A stretch of DNA of 9,464 nucleotides from an uncultured Oscillospiraceae bacterium (lineage in GTDB: Bacteria > Bacillota > Clostridia > Oscillospirales > Acutalibacteraceae). This document shows, piece by piece, positions 1 to 6,554 of this stretch (position 1 is the stretch's first letter; each line of letters begins with the position of its first letter). The notes beneath the pieces were generated by a model. That model made no database searches. It was not told the origin of the DNA and saw only the letters and a program-made list of their open reading frames with translations. The position numbers and the translations under genes were made by a program. The stretch lies in the NCBI GenBank assembly GCA_902489335.1, contig CABTZO010000040.1, positions 1-9,464 of the forward strand. Reading direction: 5' to 3'.

Positions 1-101
1 GTAAGAAACTTTTCCCCGGAAACTTCTTTTATATAATCTTGAATTCCGTTTTCGTATCTGTATTCAAAAGTCTCAAACTTGTCGTTTTCAACTTCGTTTT
101 T
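1..101. repeat. Left arm of a 101-bp perfect inverted repeat (copy of parE sequence)
   Basis: Every base from 1 to 101 is the exact reverse complement of 3040 down to 2940. Identity stops at 102, where the minus strand has T (purL TTT) and 2939 has A. Because the match runs to position 1, the repeat probably continues beyond the left edge. The inner boundary falls on codons AAA AAC GAA (Lys-Asn-Glu), which occur in the parE-like gene and are also expected in purL. Confidence 0.97.
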
Positions 102-1064
102 AAATTGTAACAGAAAATGTTCAATCTTTCCGTCAACATCAACGTCAATATTTATAGAACAGGCGTTTATCTCTTCGCTTTCGTCAAGATCGTTTGCAAG
201 TCCTTTTGATTTTATTACCTTTGTTCCGATTGTCGCCATATCCATAAGGCAGACGTCTTTATTTTTATTTTTATATAAATCATCGCGATAAGAAAAATAA
301 TCTTTCATTACTTTTTCGAAAATTTTTCTGTATTTTCCGTCTTCAATGTCGATATTTTCTATCTTAGTAAGGAAAGTGGTGTGTCTGCAGTGATCAGACC
401 AATATGTGTCTATCACTTTAAGCTCGGTACGTGTTGGGTTTCTCTTTTCTGTATTATTAAAATAATCCTGACAAAATTTTAAATCTTCGACACTCATTGC
501 AAAGCCATGTTGCTTATGAAAGTCTGAAATTTGGGAACTGTTTAAATCGTTGAAACCTTCAAAAATTTTCTCTTTTTGAATTGTTTCTTCTTTTAATTCC
601 AATGTTTCGGGGACTGAAAGATCAGAAAACTGTGATTCAAGCGGATTTATTAAGTAGTTTTTGATTCTGTCAAAATCATTGTCGGAAAGCTCGCCGTCAA
701 AAATGTAAATTTTTGCACATTGAACGAGTGGGGCCTTTTTTTCTGTAAACAAAGCTATACATTGCGAAGCCGAATCAGCCCTTTGATCGTATTGACCGGG
801 TAAAAACTTTGAAACAAAATATTTTTCTTTGTCTCCGATTTTAATCTCATCGTAGGTTAAATCAGTTACAGGATCAGAAAAAACAGTTTTAATCGCTGTT
901 TGCAGATCATTTTCATCTATATATTGAACAAAATAACGATTTACTATTCTGAGACCGAAATTTGTGTTTATTCCGAGTGTGAGTTTAATGTCTTCAAGAG
1001 TATTTGAAGATTCAACCGAAAACTCCGATTTTTTTTCTACATAAATTTTATAAACTTTTGACAA
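1..1064 (-). CDS. purL: Phosphoribosylformylglycinamidine synthase PurL, N-terminal part, 3' end chimeric and off the window
   Basis: Reading the reverse complement from a TTG at 1064 gives about 354 codons with no stop before the edge. FGAM synthase converts FGAR to FGAM with ATP and glutamine in cytoplasmic purine synthesis. The identification rests on clear family motifs: an MSKVYKIYVEKK-like start, LPGQYDQRADSASQC near residues 83-97, and TYWSDHCRHTTF near 220-235, all typical of the long single-chain PurL (about 1200 residues) of Clostridia. A GGGGG stretch at 1072-1076 precedes the TTG by 7 nt. The residues up to FKNE (about 321-324) are genuine PurL, where the family continues with T-HNHPTE. 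Here the frame instead reads VENDKFETFEYRY, which is residues 212 onward of the parE-like protein in this same window. The last 101 bases are therefore foreign to purL. As written, the substrate-binding loop is lost. I regard purL as real and the edge as a chimeric join. Confidence 0.93.
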   Translation of the reverse strand, partial: MSKVYKIYVEKKSEFSVESSNTLEDIKLTLGINTNFGLRIVNRYFVQYIDENDLQTAIKTVFSDPVTDLTYDEIKIGDKEKYFVSKFLPGQYDQRADSASQCIALFTEKKAPLVQCAKIYIFDGELSDNDFDRIKNYLINPLESQFSDLSVPETLELKEETIQKEKIFEGFNDLNSSQISDFHKQHGFAMSVEDLKFCQDYFNNTEKRNPTRTELKVIDTYWSDHCRHTTFLTKIENIDIEDGKYRKIFEKVMKDYFSYRDDLYKNKNKDVCLMDMATIGTKVIKSKGLANDLDESEEINACSINIDVDVDGKIEHFLLQFKNEVENDKFETFEYRYENGIQDYIKEVSGEKFL

Positions 1065-1100
1065 AATAATTCCCCCAAAAACATAGTTATATCAAACCTA

Positions 1101-1116
1101 AAAATCAATTGATTTT
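1101..1116. promoter_or_regulatory. 16-bp perfect palindrome, possible operator of purL
   Basis: AAAATCAATTGATTTT reads the same on both strands. It overlaps most of the proposed purL -10 box and extends to the presumed transcription start, where a repressor could act. I cannot match it to a named regulator, and it differs from the CCGAAC-type PurR boxes of Bacilli. Very AT-rich palindromes can occur by chance in such DNA, so the regulatory role is inferred from position only. Confidence 0.35.
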
Positions 1117-1140
1117 AACATTTAAGAGAAACAAAGACAA
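1112..1140 (-). promoter_or_regulatory. Probable sigma-A-type promoter of purL
   Basis: On the minus strand there is TTGTCT (1140-1135), a 17-nt spacer, then TAAAAT (1117-1112). This puts transcription start near 1105 and leaves a leader of about 40 nt before the TTG at 1064. Spacing is ideal and both hexamers are close to consensus. No riboswitch-like fold fits in so short a leader. Confidence 0.55.
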
Positions 1141-1188
1141 CTTTATTTAAGTGCAATATTTTGCAACTGTTTTGTTTTAAAATAAAAA

Positions 1189-1217
1189 TTGACAAATGCA
1201 TTTAAAAGGGATAATTT
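1189..1217 (+). promoter_or_regulatory. Probable promoter of the L,D-transpeptidase gene
   Basis: A perfect TTGACA lies at 1189-1194. The -10 is either GATAAT (1210-1215, 15-nt spacer) or TAATTT (1212-1217, 17-nt spacer). It points away from the purL promoter, so the interval 1065-1247 is a divergent control region. A small imperfect palindrome, TGCAA-tatt-TTGCA, lies just upstream at 1152-1165. Confidence 0.6.
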
Positions 1218-1234
1218 TAATATGTATGGTGATT

Positions 1235-1240
1235 AGGAGG
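1235..1240 (+). promoter_or_regulatory. Ribosome binding site that fixes the TTG start at 1248
   Basis: AGGAGG, a full Shine-Dalgarno match, ends 7 nt before TTG at 1248. The first in-frame ATG is more than 110 codons downstream and would remove the membrane anchor and part of the catalytic domain, so the TTG is the credible start. Confidence 0.85.
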
Positions 1241-1247
1241 AAAGGAT

Positions 1248-2183
1248 TTGGAAAAGAAAGTCGATAAAAAAGTTGCCGTTAAAATAGTAATTGCTGTTAT
1301 AGCTCTTTTACTTATTCCGATAATCATTGCTTCGGGTTACTATTTAAGGAAAAAGAATATAAATAAAGCAAATAAGAAGGAAGAGGCTATCACTGAGACA
1401 GTTGTTGAAATAGACGAAAATTTGCCTGAAGCAAAAACAAAAAAAGAAGATATTATTGAACCTAAAAAGAAAGAAGAAGCAAAAGCACCTGTTAAGGATT
1501 ATCCTTATGAGCTGTATGTAAATGCGACTCAAAATGTTGTTACGGTTTACAAAAAAGACAGCAAAGGGAAATATACTGTTCCTGTTCGTGCAATGCGCTG
1601 CAGTACAGGTAAACCGGGAACCTCTACACCGAGAGGTGTCTTCAAAACCAAGCAAAAATATCTTTGGAAGATTTTGATGGGTAATGTCTACGGCCAATAT
1701 TCCACAAGAATTATCGGTGGAGTCCTGTTTCACTCGGTCCCATATGAAAAGCCACAGAAAAACTTATTGATGCTCGGAGAATATAACAAACTTGGGCATT
1801 CAGTTACACACGGATGTGTTCGCTTGACAACGGCAGATTCAAAATGGATTTATGACAATTGTCCTCTGGGAACCGTTGTCAGAATATATGACAGTAATAA
1901 ACCGGAACCGCTTGGAAGATCATCTTCATATCGAATATTGGTAACAAGACCGAGACCCAGAGGTTGGGACCCAACTGATCCGGATTCGGCAAATCCATAT
2001 AATAAATTTTCAAAAACTGATACTAATCCTGCAAATCCATGGTTGAATATCACAAACATTCCTAAACCAACAACAACTACTACAACTACTACAACCCAAC
2101 CGACAACGACTACGACAACCACAACAACAACGAAACCGTCTACAACAGAAACAACGACTTCTACGACGACAAACATACCATAA
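1248..2183 (+). CDS. Membrane-anchored L,D-transpeptidase (YkuD family) with Thr-rich C-terminal tail
   Basis: The 311-residue protein probably forms L,D (3-3) cross-links in peptidoglycan, or attaches molecules to it, on the outer face of the membrane. Residues 1-11 are Lys-rich. Residues 12-32 are a hydrophobic anchor without a lipobox, followed by a charged Lys/Glu linker (33-83) rather than a second folded domain. The YkuD domain spans about 86-214. It has H162 in FHSVPY and the catalytic motif SVTHGCVRL with H188, G189, C190 and R192, where Cys190 is the nucleophile. Residues 215-273 are Pro-rich. The tail has nine Thr (275-283), QP, ten Thr (286-295), then a mixed Thr/Ser/Glu stretch to the end. 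There is no LPXTG motif and no final membrane segment. The gene is monocistronic, with its own promoter and terminator. Family assignment is firm; its exact role (cross-linking, protein attachment or hydrolysis) is not settled by sequence. Confidence 0.92.
   Translation: MEKKVDKKVAVKIVIAVIALLLIPIIIASGYYLRKKNINKANKKEEAITETVVEIDENLPEAKTKKEDIIEPKKKEEAKAPVKDYPYELYVNATQNVVTVYKKDSKGKYTVPVRAMRCSTGKPGTSTPRGVFKTKQKYLWKILMGNVYGQYSTRIIGGVLFHSVPYEKPQKNLLMLGEYNKLGHSVTHGCVRLTTADSKWIYDNCPLGTVVRIYDSNKPEPLGRSSSYRILVTRPRPRGWDPTDPDSANPYNKFSKTDTNPANPWLNITNIPKPTTTTTTTTTQPTTTTTTTTTTKPSTTETTTSTTTNIP
2070..2171 (+). repeat. Thr-rich low-complexity coding tract
   Basis: This ACN-codon tract encodes 9 Thr, then 10 Thr, then a mixed Thr/Ser/Glu run. 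All four Thr codons (ACA, ACT, ACG, ACC) are interspersed, so it is not a simple trinucleotide microsatellite and seems to be maintained at protein level. Such Thr-rich stretches act as extended, often glycosylated wall-spanning linkers in Firmicutes, but here the tract sits at the very C-terminus with no domain after it. Confidence 0.85.
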
Positions 2184-2192
2184 TCTTTAACT

Positions 2193-2224
2193 TTAAAGCA
2201 CGATAAATTCGTGCTTTAATTTTT
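2193..2224 (+). terminator. Rho-independent terminator after the L,D-transpeptidase gene
   Basis: An 11-bp perfect stem, TTAAAGCACGA (2193-2203) with TCGTGCTTTAA (2209-2219), closes a 5-nt loop (TAAAT) and is followed by TTTTT at 2220-2224. It begins 10 nt past the stop codon and separates this gene from the topoisomerase operon. Confidence 0.88.
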
Positions 2225-2232
2225 CGTATTGT

Positions 2233-2261
2233 TTGATTTTACAAGCGTTTTAAGGTAAAAT
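2233..2261 (+). promoter_or_regulatory. Probable promoter of the parE-parC operon
   Basis: TTGATT (2233-2238), a 17-nt spacer and TAAAAT (2256-2261) lie just downstream of the preceding terminator and 55 nt upstream of the parE-like start. Transcription would start near 2268. No other good promoter is seen before parC, which fits a two-gene transcript. Confidence 0.55.
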
Positions 2262-2273
2262 TATATTTATAAA

Positions 2274-2300
2274 TCCTCGAATATCTGAGGAAAATTTTTT
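2274..2300 (+). other. Small stem-loop with U-tract in the parE leader
   Basis: TCCTCG (2274-2279) pairs with TGAGGA (2286-2291, including one G-U pair) around a 6-nt loop, followed by AAA and six T residues. It lies at the predicted 5' end of the transcript, only about 15 nt before the start codon. It could be a weak attenuator or a 5' protective hairpin. The stem is short, so the evidence is thin. Confidence 0.3.
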
Positions 2301-2315
2301 GTAAAGGAAGATTTT

Positions 2316-4295
2316 TTGCAAAAAAAAGTTTACAGCAATGAAAATATAACTCAGCTCAAAGGCGCAGACAGAGTAAGACTTCGTCCTGCCGTTATTTTCG
2401 GCTCTGACGGAATAGAAGGATGTCGACACTCAATGTTTGAAATTCTCTCAAACTCTGTTGATGAAGCGAGAGAGGGCTTTGGAAATAAGATCATAGTAAC
2501 CAGATTTTTAGATAAGAGCATCCAAATTGAAGACTTTGGACGCGGAATCCCGATGGATTACAACGAGAATGAAAAGGAATATAATTGGAAACTCGTTTTT
2601 TGCGAACTCTACGCCGGAGGTAAATATGACACAAATGCTGACGGATCATATAGATATTCTCTCGGATTAAACGGACTTGGTCTTGCCGCAACACAGTATT
2701 CTTCAAAGTGGATGAAGGCCGTCGTTAAAAGAGACGGATTTATTTACAGAGCTAATTTTGAAAAAGGTAAGGCAAAAGGAAAGCTTGAAAAGGAAGAATA
2801 CAAGGGAAAAGATACCGGCAGTTTAATTAAGTGGATGCCGGACTTAGAAGTTTTTACTGACATTGATATTGACTTAGAATATTATCAAATTACCTTAAAA
2901 AGGCAGGCAGTAGTCAATGCCGGAGTAACTTTTATCCTAAAAAACGAAGTTGAAAACGACAAGTTTGAGACTTTTGAATACAGATACGAAAACGGAATTC
3001 AAGATTATATAAAAGAAGTTTCCGGGGAAAAGTTTCTTACCGAACCTCAGTTTTGGAAAGCTGAAAGGCAGGGTAGGGACAGGAAGGATATGCCCGACTA
3101 TAAACTGCTTATAAATGCAAGTGTCGCATTTTCAAAAACCATCAGTTTCAAAGAGTATTATCATAACTCAAGTTTTTTGGAATATGGCGGAGCTCCGGAT
3201 AAAGCGGTCAGAAGCGCTTTTCTCTCACAGATTGATCAATATATCAAACAGAGCGGGAAATATCTAAAAACGGACAAAAAGATAACTTTTCAAGATGTTG
3301 AAGACAGTTTGGTTATTGTTATATCTTCTTTCTCAACGCAGACTTCTTATGAAAACCAAACCAAAAAAGCAATAACCAATAAATTTATTCAAGATGCGAT
3401 GACAGAATTTTTCAAACATCAACTTGAAATTTATTTTATTGAAAATAAAACCGACGCGGACAGAATTGCAGATCAAATTTTAATAAATATGAGAAGTCGG
3501 GTTCGCGCAGAAAGTGCCAGAAAGAACATAAAAAAAGTCCTTCAAAACAACATTGATATGACAAACCGCGTCAAAAAATTTGTTGATTGCAGGTCTAAAG
3601 ATAAGGAAAAAAGAGAACTTTTCATTGTTGAGGGAGACTCGGCACTCGGCTCCTGTAAACAGGCGAGAGACTCCGAATTTCAAGCGGTAATGCCGGTGCG
3701 AGGCAAAATTTTAAATTGTCTTAAAGCGGATTATAATAGAATTTTTAAATCAGACATAATAACTGATTTGATAAAAGTTTTGGGATGCGGAGTTCAGGTT
3801 AAATCTTCACATGTAAAAGATATAAATGCCTTCGATTTCGACGCTCTGAGGTGGGATAAAGTGATAATTTGTACCGACGCCGACGTTGACGGTTTTCAAA
3901 TTCGTACCTTGATTTTAACGATGATATACAGACTAATGCCGAAACTCATTGAAGAGGGTAAAGTCTATATTGCGGAATCTCCTCTTTATGAGATAAACGC
4001 AAAGGCCAATACATACTTTTGTTATGACGAAGAAGAAAAGGCGAAAGCGCTCGAAAAATTAGACGGTCAAAAGTATACGGTTTCAAGATCCAAGGGACTT
4101 GGTGAAAACGATGCCGATATGATGTGGCTGACAACAATGAGCCCAAAAACGAGGCGCCTTATCAAAGTAACGGCAGATGATGTCATCAGAACATCGGAAG
4201 TTTTTGATTTGTTGCTCGGCGATGACCTTGACGGTCGTAAAAAACATATTGAAGACAACGGATACAAATATATTGAAATGACGGACTTGAGTTAG
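2316..4295 (+). CDS. parE: Type IIA DNA topoisomerase ATPase/Toprim subunit, ParE/GyrB-like (divergent)
   Basis: The 659-residue protein is the ATPase and Toprim subunit of a topoisomerase that passes one DNA duplex through another. The GHKL ATPase has E42, N46, D49 and E50 in FEILSNSVDEA, D73 in EDFGRGIP, the GLNGLG lid (118-123), and K350 in the QTK loop. The Toprim domain has E439 in VEGDSALGS and D521, D523 and D525 in TDADVDG, then SRSKGLGEND (590-599). It is full length for a Gram-positive ParE. Departures from the family are RPAVIFGS where RPGMYIGS is usual, EGDSALGS for EGDSAGGS, and DVDGFQIRT for DVDGxHIRT (His to Gln528). Start: TTG at 2316 after AAAGGAAG; the next in-frame Met is residue 40, inside the ATPase domain. 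The parC-like gene follows after 13 nt. ParE rather than GyrB is inferred from the partner. Bases 2940-3040 recur inverted at the left window edge. Confidence 0.9.
   Translation: MQKKVYSNENITQLKGADRVRLRPAVIFGSDGIEGCRHSMFEILSNSVDEAREGFGNKIIVTRFLDKSIQIEDFGRGIPMDYNENEKEYNWKLVFCELYAGGKYDTNADGSYRYSLGLNGLGLAATQYSSKWMKAVVKRDGFIYRANFEKGKAKGKLEKEEYKGKDTGSLIKWMPDLEVFTDIDIDLEYYQITLKRQAVVNAGVTFILKNEVENDKFETFEYRYENGIQDYIKEVSGEKFLTEPQFWKAERQGRDRKDMPDYKLLINASVAFSKTISFKEYYHNSSFLEYGGAPDKAVRSAFLSQIDQYIKQSGKYLKTDKKITFQDVEDSLVIVISSFSTQTSYENQTKKAITNKFIQDAMTEFFKHQLEIYFIENKTDADRIADQILINMRSRVRAESARKNIKKVLQNNIDMTNRVKKFVDCRSKDKEKRELFIVEGDSALGSCKQARDSEFQAVMPVRGKILNCLKADYNRIFKSDIITDLIKVLGCGVQVKSSHVKDINAFDFDALRWDKVIICTDADVDGFQIRTLILTMIYRLMPKLIEEGKVYIAESPLYEINAKANTYFCYDEEEKAKALEKLDGQKYTVSRSKGLGENDADMMWLTTMSPKTRRLIKVTADDVIRTSEVFDLLLGDDLDGRKKHIEDNGYKYIEMTDLS
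2940..3040. repeat. Right arm of the 101-bp perfect inverted repeat, native copy inside parE
   Basis: This stretch codes for residues 209-241 of the ParE-like protein (KNEVENDKF to EKFL) and sits in an intact frame with continuous homology on both sides. It is therefore the original copy, and 1-101 is the displaced one. The arms are separated by 2838 bp. Confidence 0.97.
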
Positions 4296-4299
4296 GAGA
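4294..4299 (+). promoter_or_regulatory. Ribosome binding site of parC overlapping the parE stop
   Basis: AGGAGA overlaps the last two bases of the parE TAG stop (4293-4295) and lies 9 nt before the TTG at 4309. The arrangement favours translational coupling, which would keep the two subunits in step. Confidence 0.75.
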
Positions 4300-4308
4300 A
4301 AATAAATT

Positions 4309-6519
4309 TTGAAAAAAGACGAACATAAAACTCATATTGCCGGTGCGGGCGAAATTGTTGAACAAAAGATCACCGACACTCTTGAACTCAACTATATGCC
4401 TTATGCCATGAGCGTTATCATGTCAAGGGCAATCCCGGAAATTGACGGGCTTAAGCCATCGCACAGAAAACTACTTTATACAATGTATAAAATGGGACTT
4501 TTGAAAGGCAATCGCACAAAATCTGCTAATATTGTCGGAACGACTATGAAACTCAATCCGCATGGAGATCAGGCAATATATGACACTATGGTCAGACTTT
4601 CTAAAGGCTATGAAGCGCTTTTATATCCTTATGTAGATTCTAAGGGAAACTTCGGAAAAAGCTATTCAAGGGATATGCAGTGGGCTGCACCGAGATATAC
4701 GGAAGCAAAGCTCATGCCTATTTGTAATGAATTGTTTTGCGATATTGATTTTGATACCGTAGATTTTGTGGACAACTATGACAATACTATGAAAGAGCCT
4801 ACTCTGCTGCCGGTTACTTTTCCCAGCGTTTTGGTGAATCTCAACAGTGGAATTGCAGTCGGAATGGCAAGTTCTATCTGTTCTTTCAACTTAAATGAAA
4901 TAGTTGAAGCAACCATAGGACTTATAGACGATGAAAATTATGATGTGTCAGAAAGTATAAATGCTCCCGATTTTATAGGTGGAGCAACGGCTATAATAAA
5001 TAGAGAAGAATTCAACGATATTTTGCAGACCGGCAGAGGATCAATCAGGATCAGGGGAAATTATGAGTTTGACAAGAAAAACAACTGTATTGATATAAAA
5101 CAGATTCCTCCGACAACGACCTGTGAAGCTATAATCGATAAAATAATTGAAAAAGTAAAGATCGGAGATCTAAAAGAGATAAGTGATGTTCGAGACGAAA
5201 GTGATAAAAACGGTCTTAAAATAACAATTGACTTAAAGAGGGGAGTTAAAGTTTTACCGCTTATGCAGAAACTTTATAAAATTACTCCTTTAGAAGACAG
5301 TTTTTCCTGCAACTTCAACATTTTAACCGCAGGCAGCGCAAAGGTGTTGGGCGTTACCGAAATATTAAAAGAGTGGATAGCTTTTAGATTTGAATGCGTC
5401 AAGAGACGGGTCTATTTTAAGCTTCAAAAAGCTAAAGATTTGCTGCATTTACTCGAGGGTCTTTCCGAAATTCTTTTAGATATTGATAAGGCAATAAAAA
5501 TCATAAGAGAGACCGAAGACGAAGACTTGGTTATCCCAAATTTAATGATCGGATTCGGAATCGACGAGATTCAGGCAAACTATGTCGCCGAAATCAAACT
5601 TAAAAATTTGAACAGACAGTTTATATTGAAAAAGCTGAAAGATATTGAAAATCTCAAAGCTGACATTGAAAGAATGGAAAAAATCTTAAACAGCAAAGCT
5701 GAAATCAAGAAGATAATAAAAAGTGAACTCGGAGAAGTTTCAAAAAAATATAACGAACCTCGAAAAACACAGATTATCTATGATGAAGATGTTGTTGAAT
5801 ATGAGGAAGTTCAAGAAATTGATAACAGTCCTGTAAATCTTTTCTTTACAAGAGAAGGATATTTCAAAAAAATAACGCCACAGTCACTTCGTATGAGCGG
5901 AGAACAAAACTTAAAGCATGGCGATGAAATAATTTTAGAAATCGAAGCTACAAATGATACACATCTGCTTTTCTTCACCGATAAAGCTAATGTCTACAAG
6001 TCAAAGGCGAGTGAATTTTCAAACACAAAAGCATCTGTTTTGGGAGACTACATTCCTTCACAACTTGAAATGGATGAAGATGAAAATGCTCTGTTTATGG
6101 TACCGGTTAAAAATTATGACGGATTTTTAATGTTTTTCTATGAAAACGGAAAAGTTGCAAAAGTAGATTTGAAGGCTTATGAAACTAAGACTAACAGAAA
6201 AAAACTTTTAAACGGATGCAGTGATCAATCTAAACTTGTAAATGTAATTTTTTCAAAAGAAGAAAAAGATTTCTTAATTCACACTTCCGAAGACAGATAC
6301 TTGCTTTTCTCATCGGCTCAGTTGAGTTTGAAACAAAATAAAAATGTTCAGGGAGTAAAGGTTGCGTCGCTTAAAAAGAACGCCTATGTCGATTCCGCGG
6401 AAATCTATAACGAAGAGATGTTTATTAAACCGTCAAGGTATAAAAGTTCAAATCTTCCGTTCAGAGGCTCAAAGCTCAGCAAGGAAGATTCAGACTCAAA
6501 TCAATATCAGTTATTTTAA
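4309..6519 (+). CDS. parC: Type IIA DNA topoisomerase cleavage subunit, ParC/GyrA-like (divergent)
   Basis: The 736-residue protein is the DNA-cleaving partner of the preceding subunit. The winged-helix core has IDGLKPSHRKLLYTMY (45-60), NPHGDQAIYD (83-92), and the catalytic pair R129-Y130 in AAPRYTEAKL, with the conserved GIAVGMA at 181-187. Residues about 360-485 form the tower/coiled-coil and C-gate region, ending in PRKTQI. The C-terminal beta-pinwheel begins near 508 and is short. At the place of the GyrA box (QRRGGxG), after GYFKKI, it reads QSLRMSGEQNLKHGDE, resembling Gram-positive ParC. Absence of a GyrA box suggests a decatenase/relaxase rather than a supercoiling gyrase. Gln88 occupies the position of E. 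coli GyrA Ser83, while the Asp87 equivalent (D92) is kept. The start is TTG with a good ribosome binding site; the next Met is residue 30, just inside the conserved YMPYAMSVIMSRAIPE block. It is the second gene of an operon with parE. Confidence 0.9.
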   Translation: MKKDEHKTHIAGAGEIVEQKITDTLELNYMPYAMSVIMSRAIPEIDGLKPSHRKLLYTMYKMGLLKGNRTKSANIVGTTMKLNPHGDQAIYDTMVRLSKGYEALLYPYVDSKGNFGKSYSRDMQWAAPRYTEAKLMPICNELFCDIDFDTVDFVDNYDNTMKEPTLLPVTFPSVLVNLNSGIAVGMASSICSFNLNEIVEATIGLIDDENYDVSESINAPDFIGGATAIINREEFNDILQTGRGSIRIRGNYEFDKKNNCIDIKQIPPTTTCEAIIDKIIEKVKIGDLKEISDVRDESDKNGLKITIDLKRGVKVLPLMQKLYKITPLEDSFSCNFNILTAGSAKVLGVTEILKEWIAFRFECVKRRVYFKLQKAKDLLHLLEGLSEILLDIDKAIKIIRETEDEDLVIPNLMIGFGIDEIQANYVAEIKLKNLNRQFILKKLKDIENLKADIERMEKILNSKAEIKKIIKSELGEVSKKYNEPRKTQIIYDEDVVEYEEVQEIDNSPVNLFFTREGYFKKITPQSLRMSGEQNLKHGDEIILEIEATNDTHLLFFTDKANVYKSKASEFSNTKASVLGDYIPSQLEMDEDENALFMVPVKNYDGFLMFFYENGKVAKVDLKAYETKTNRKKLLNGCSDQSKLVNVIFSKEEKDFLIHTSEDRYLLFSSAQLSLKQNKNVQGVKVASLKKNAYVDSAEIYNEEMFIKPSRYKSSNLPFRGSKLSKEDSDSNQYQLF

Positions 6520-6520
6520 G

Positions 6521-6551
6521 AAAAAAGCTTGTCTTTCGACAAGCTTTTTTT
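6521..6551. terminator. Bidirectional terminator between convergent genes
   Basis: A 13-bp perfect stem, AAAAAAGCTTGTC (6521-6533) with GACAAGCTTTTTT (6538-6550), has a TTTC loop. The A-run on one side and T-run on the other give a U-tract in either direction. It lies between the parC stop (6517-6519) and the stop of the minus-strand gene (6555-6557), so it can end both transcripts within 35 bp. Confidence 0.9.
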
Positions 6552-6554
6552 GAA

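Noticed and set aside
79..291. A 70-codon plus-strand frame with a Ser/Phe-rich product near the left edge
   Set aside because: It is antisense to purL, crosses the chimeric join, and has no recognisable domain or ribosome binding site.
1152..1165. Imperfect palindrome TGCAA-tatt-TTGCA upstream of the L,D-transpeptidase promoter as an operator
   Set aside because: Five-base arms in AT-rich intergenic DNA are too weak to support a separate feature; mentioned only in passing.
1850..2176. A minus-strand open frame with long poly-Val runs opposite the L,D-transpeptidase gene
   Set aside because: It is the antisense of the Thr codon tract (ACN read as NGT). It has no plausible promoter or domain, and the plus-strand gene is clearly real.
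6362..6553. A 63-codon plus-strand frame overlapping the end of parC
   Set aside because: It is an out-of-frame shadow of the parC C-terminus, runs through the terminator stem, and has no ribosome binding site.
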